DNA from: Drosophila persimilis
Lineage: Eukaryota; Arthropoda; Insecta; Diptera; Drosophilidae
Assembly (NCBI RefSeq): GCF_003286085.1
Contig: NW_020825313.1
Span: 2,294,001 to 2,358,000, forward strand
Reading direction: 5' to 3'
Length of the DNA: 64,000 bases
In this document: one piece after another, positions 63,831 through 64,000 of the stretch
How the letters are laid out: each line of letters starts with the position of its first letter
Position numbering within the stretch: the stretch's first letter is position 1
Position numbers and translations under genes: made by a program
The notes under the pieces: generated by a model
What the model was told of the DNA's origin: nothing
The model's input: the letters and a program-made list of their open reading frames with translations, nothing else
Database searches by the model: none

Positions 63831-64000
63831 TAATAATCGTATTTAATGCCCAGGCACTCAATGAAATAATGGGTAATTGTACCCAAACGAGGTGAAAAAC
63901 AAATATACCCGACAAATTTAGGGTAGAGCGTCGCTTGGCTGGCGCGTACACGAAAACCACACAAGAATAGCAACGAACAGCAACGAAAAATTTCACCGCT
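63831..64000 (-). other. Probable 5' leader of BEL-B copy b
   Basis: AT-rich, no convincing frame and no match to the BEL-B LTR. It joins the gag region without any sign of a junction of its own. Identity as leader is inferred from position. Confidence 0.35.

Larger units (their letters stand above)
58886..64000 (-). mobile_element. BEL/Pao element, BEL-B copy b
   Basis: Minus-strand element with 3' LTR at 58,886-59,099 and coding region up to gag near 63,787. It is not interrupted by another TE. The last 170 bp (63,831-64,000) have no counterpart in copy a because that copy is cut there, so they are probably its own 5' leader. The 5' LTR would lie outside the window. Confidence 0.8.

Noticed and set aside
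49340..63835. Apparent identical 5' truncation of both BEL-B copies at GATCGTTTC
   Set aside because: Homology necessarily ends where copy a is cut by the gypsy element; copy b probably continues with its own leader, so there is no coincidence to explain.

Overview
The window is almost entirely transposable-element (TE) sequence of insect type, and I found no recognisable host gene, tRNA or rRNA. Several elements point to Drosophila heterochromatin, with low confidence for the obscura group: DINE-1/INE-1-like Helentron pieces, BEL/Pao and Ty3/gypsy LTR elements, a CR1-like non-LTR element (PHD-finger ORF1, no RNase H), and a LOA/Bilbo-like non-LTR element (endonuclease, reverse transcriptase and RNase H). 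Family names come from protein motifs read by eye, not from a database search.

Layout. 1-13,089: one degenerate BEL/Pao element (BEL-A, + strand), broken by a micropia/blastopia-like gypsy relic with two DINE-1 pieces (about 492-3,251), a nearly intact CR1-like LINE (3,578-8,278, flanked by a short target-site duplication and ending in a 29-nt A tail), and a 5'-truncated CR1-like LINE (8,614-10,863). 11,853-39,000: a tandem array of five units. Each unit is a mosaic of the BEL-A integrase 3' end, the BEL-A LTR, an antisense CR1 ORF1 fragment, a gypsy-group pol fragment, an unidentified stretch and a 24-bp minisatellite. Two adjacent units carry the same LOA LINE insertion on the + strand. A third LOA copy, on the - strand, split the LTR of the last unit and left a 12-bp target-site duplication.

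39,725-49,352: a - strand BEL/Pao element of another family (BEL-B copy a), interrupted by a full-length but frameshifted - strand CR1-like LINE (41,614-46,189). 49,353 to about 58,010: a GC-rich Ty3/gypsy element of roughly Osvaldo/Ulysses type with gag, protease, RT/RNase H, integrase and an unidentified third ORF, and with coding tandem repeats between protease and RT. 58,030-58,850: a tandem array of about nine 83-111-bp monomers. 58,886-64,000: BEL-B copy b on the - strand, probably running past the window edge.

Almost every ORF is broken. The exception is the 930-codon ORF2 of the first LINE. The main interest is structural: the five-unit array has marker mutations, including an 11-bp micro-inversion, that do not fit one duplication tree and so suggest exchange between units. 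Nested insertions on both strands are also what is expected of a heterochromatic piRNA source locus, but no sequence feature here proves that.
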